Assembly: GCA_002717145.1 (NCBI GenBank) | Contig: PBCP01000015.1 | Coordinates: 1 to 45,680 of the forward strand | From: Planctomycetaceae bacterium | GTDB lineage: Bacteria; Planctomycetota; Planctomycetia; Pirellulales; Pirellulaceae | Length of the DNA: 45,680 bases | Direction of reading: 5' to 3' | Shown: piece after piece, positions 44,901 through 45,680 of the stretch | How the letters are laid out: every line of letters begins with the position of its first letter | Numbering within the stretch: the stretch's first letter is position 1 | The notes under the pieces: model-generated | What the model saw: only the letters and a program-made list of their open reading frames with translations | Database searches by the model: none | Told to the model about the DNA's origin: nothing | Translations under genes and position numbers: made by a program

Positions 44901-45041
44901 TGCATCGGGTCCATGACAGTTGAAACAACGATCGGAAAGAATTGGTTTGATGTCCCGAACAAAGTCAATCGGTTGCTTCTTAGCTCCACTGGAAATCGAT
45001 GTGAGGGTCAGTACGAAAAGTAATGAATATACAAATCTCAT
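41958..45041 (-). CDS. PSCyt1-DUF1549-LamG-DUF1553 planctomycete cytochrome
   Basis: A 1027-residue exported protein with a signal peptide (residues ~1-20). PSCyt1 carries the heme motif C39-F-N-C42-H43 followed by GPDAKTRQADLRLD. DUF1549 (from about 145) carries a second heme motif, C329-C-R-C332-H333, followed by DHKYDP. A LamG-like jelly roll is inserted at about 425-625 (TPFTVSLWLNTPE ... MVDEFKVFNRQL), and DUF1553 follows (ARVYVNRIWQMMFGKGLV, RRSLYTYWRRTAPAP). Compared with the first cytochrome of the window, LamG sits in the middle instead of at the N-terminus. It is the first gene of the leftward unit with the DUF1501 gene and the esterase. The role is likely extracytoplasmic redox or polysaccharide-linked, by inference. 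Confidence 0.92.
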   Translation of the reverse strand: MRFVYSLLFVLTLTSISSGAKKQPIDFVRDIKPILSDRCFNCHGPDAKTRQADLRLDLKEEAFAALAFEGNRVIHPGRSGKSELIQRIQSEDPDLKMPPTESKLELTHEEIDLLTRWVDQGASWDNHWSFEAPVRPSLPKTKDKSWSTNEIDHFILKRLEQAGLSPADQATPTTLIRRLAFDLTGLPPSLEQVKQFTVNPSSQTYASLVDELLENKHYGERMAATWLDVARYSDTFGYQVDRDRYVWPYRDWVINAFNQNLPYDQFVIEQLAGDLLESATDSQRIATTFNRLHSQKVEGGSVPEEFRTEYVADRTHTFGTAFLGITLECCRCHDHKYDPFTQKEYYQLFAYFNNIDEAGLYSYFTTSTPTPTLRIFNEDQKKAIADVEQTIIREVAKLNELATAKNKGFNDWLTNRKVTKEIIGLEQELTFEDGNTGANKSVEGRIGKAVELTGDDAIGLSVGNYSRNTPFTVSLWLNTPEIKERAVVFHRSRAWTDSASRGYQMLIEDGRISVSLIHFWPGNAIRVRTKDILPPGQGHHLSMVYDGSSQANGLKIYLNGKPANIEVVRDNLYKNITGSGGDNIAIGQRFRDKGFKQGMVDEFKVFNRQLSDLELKHLFDTKTLQTTLGTVTAELNAEQKQHLKQYYLYLFDEAYRQQMAVVKSARDQRSKLIDGAQEIMVMEEMAKRRTTYLLNRGAYDQPDEAVVAATPAIFGDSEKQGDRLTLARWVTSPQNPLTARVYVNRIWQMMFGKGLVRTPEDFGSQGAIPTHPALLDWLSLKFIESGWDTKALIKQIAVSSTYRQSSHASEIQLATDPENDLLSHANRFQLPAEMLRDNALLTSGLLVDKQGGPSVRPYEVAESFKPVARGSGEQLYRRSLYTYWRRTAPAPVMMTLDAAKREVCSVARERTSNPLHAIVLLNDPQYVEAARKMGENLIKEFGDNHQAAVAKAFQLLTSRPVSKAELAVISNSFQEQLAYFRDRPDETNKFLATGDAPRDMNLAAEQVAAMAMVINLLLNYDECVVRQ

Positions 45042-45155
45042 AAATAGTTACATAGATGAAGTGGCACCGGTTCTTTGCTGATTATTTATTCTATGATAAT
45101 GAGCGGTTGGGGATAACGGGGATCTTCATAGGCTTATGTCATCATGGCGCATAAA

Positions 45156-45188
45156 AAAGCCCGTCACAGATATACCATGACGGACTTT
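45156..45188 (-). terminator. Intrinsic terminator of rpsP
   Basis: Read on the minus strand, AAAGTCCGTCA pairs with TGACGGGCTTT (11 bases, one G-U wobble) around an 11-base loop and is followed by TTTTTTAT. It is 25 bases past the rpsP stop. It shows that rpsP is not followed by rimM or trmD within the same transcript. Confidence 0.85.
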
Positions 45189-45212
45189 CTAATATCAAAG
45201 CAGAAAGGTTGA

Positions 45213-45656
45213 TTAACCTTCGCCTTCAGCAGCTTCTTCAGCTGGAGCTTCTTCTGCTGGAGCTTCTTCAGCTGGAGCTTCTTCAGCTGGAGCATCTTCA
45301 GCTGCTTCTTTGGCTTTGGCTTCTAGTTCAGCTAACTTCTGAGCTTTTTTTGCTTCTTTCTTTTGTGCTCTTTTATCTATTTTTGCATCAAGCTTAGCCT
45401 GGAGTTCATCTGGAGATAATCTTGCATCTTTAGCCAATTCTTTTACTTTATCTGAAAGCTGAGCTCCCTGAGAAATCCAATGATCTAATCTCTCAATATT
45501 AAATCTCATTCTTTCTTCAGATCCCTCTGCTGAAGGGTTAAAAAAGCCAAGACGCTCAATAAAAGCACCGTCTCTAGGTTTTCTGGAATCTGCAACCGTT
45601 ATAAAATAATAAGGGTTCTTTTTGGCTCCACTTTTTGCAAGTCTTACTACTACCAT
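45213..45656 (-). CDS. rpsP: Ribosomal protein bS16 with Ala/Glu/Pro-rich C-terminal tail
   Basis: A 147-residue bS16 that binds 16S rRNA in the body of the small ribosomal subunit. The core [37 protein letters not shown] and [23 protein letters not shown] covers the usual ~80 residues. It is followed by a ~65-residue extension, Lys-rich helical then (APAEE)n, encoded by 15-base repeats. The GFFNP, HW and QGA-SD pattern matches gammaproteobacterial bS16 as I recall it, not the planctomycete form. Eight of nine arginine codons are AGA, unlike every other gene here, and the DNA is AT-richer. The gene is therefore probably foreign or at a chimeric contig end. The ATG has little upstream sequence left to judge its ribosome site. 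Confidence 0.93.
   Translation of the reverse strand: MVVVRLAKSGAKKNPYYFITVADSRKPRDGAFIERLGFFNPSAEGSEERMRFNIERLDHWISQGAQLSDKVKELAKDARLSPDELQAKLDAKIDKRAQKKEAKKAQKLAELEAKAKEAAEDAPAEEAPAEEAPAEEAPAEEAAEGEG
45241..45300 (-). repeat. Tandem 15-base repeat in rpsP
   Basis: Four head-to-tail copies of GCTGGAGCTTCTTCA (plus-strand reading; single changes in copies one and four) encode the APAEE units of the bS16 tail. The repeat is in frame, and copy number could vary by slippage. It could also help misassembly, since similar (APAEE)n tracts are common in other genes. Confidence 0.85.
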
Positions 45657-45680
45657 ATAAAAATTGATTTTTGTATCTTT

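Noticed and set aside
45209..45397. Leucine-rich open frame opposite rpsP
   Set aside because: It is the antisense reading of the GAA/GCT-rich tail repeat of rpsP.

Overview
The window looks like a stretch of a marine or aquatic Planctomycetota genome, probably a Pirellulales-like member. The evidence is three pairs of DUF1549/DUF1553 'planctomycete cytochrome' genes with DUF1501 genes, a fourth DUF1501 gene, a type I sulfatase, two PQQ-type beta-propeller proteins, an EF-hand Gly/Gln-rich protein, DUF1080, a PmoA-like (PF14100) protein and weak or absent Shine-Dalgarno sites at many genes. Nearly every product is exported (Sec, Tat or lipoprotein signals). I see no tRNA, rRNA, CRISPR array, insertion sequence or phage gene.

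Layout: the left edge holds the N-terminus of an alternative sigma factor (minus strand). Positions 581-5314 (plus) carry the first cytochrome/DUF1501 pair. Positions 5311-13047 (minus) form one tightly packed run: FAD, 2Fe-2S and molybdopterin subunits of a xanthine dehydrogenase-family hydroxylase, a MoaD/ThiS-like sulfur carrier, a PLP enzyme of the D-threonine aldolase/D-serine dehydratase fold, a secreted Dabb protein, a secreted endonuclease/exonuclease/phosphatase-family protein and a PmoA-like protein. An orphan MalK-type ABC ATPase (minus) and a histidine phosphatase (plus) follow. The second cytochrome/DUF1501 pair is at 15233-19799, then an anti-sigma-like membrane protein.

From 21.6 to 38.1 kb there are envelope genes: a small lipoprotein, a PQQ propeller, an FKBP lipoprotein, a PDZ protein, a sulfatase, a coiled-coil adaptor-like protein next to a long lipoprotein TolC homologue, a second PQQ propeller, an EF-hand protein, a thioredoxin-like protein, a DUF1080-PhoD fusion, and a 672-codon gene cut by one in-frame TGA. 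A lone DUF1501 gene, an esterase and a third cytochrome/DUF1501 pair (minus) complete the planctomycete part.

The last ~530 bases differ. They encode ribosomal protein bS16 (rpsP) with a gammaproteobacterial-looking core, AGA-dominated arginine codons and clearly AT-richer DNA. This is either a chimeric assembly end or a foreign insertion.

The most interesting points are the molybdenum-hydroxylase/MoaD/PLP-enzyme operon, the in-frame TGA gene, the adaptor-like protein with no lipoyl or barrel domain beside an oversized TolC homologue and no pump, the DUF1080-PhoD fusion, and the foreign-looking rpsP end. All family assignments come from motif recognition by eye; no database search was possible.
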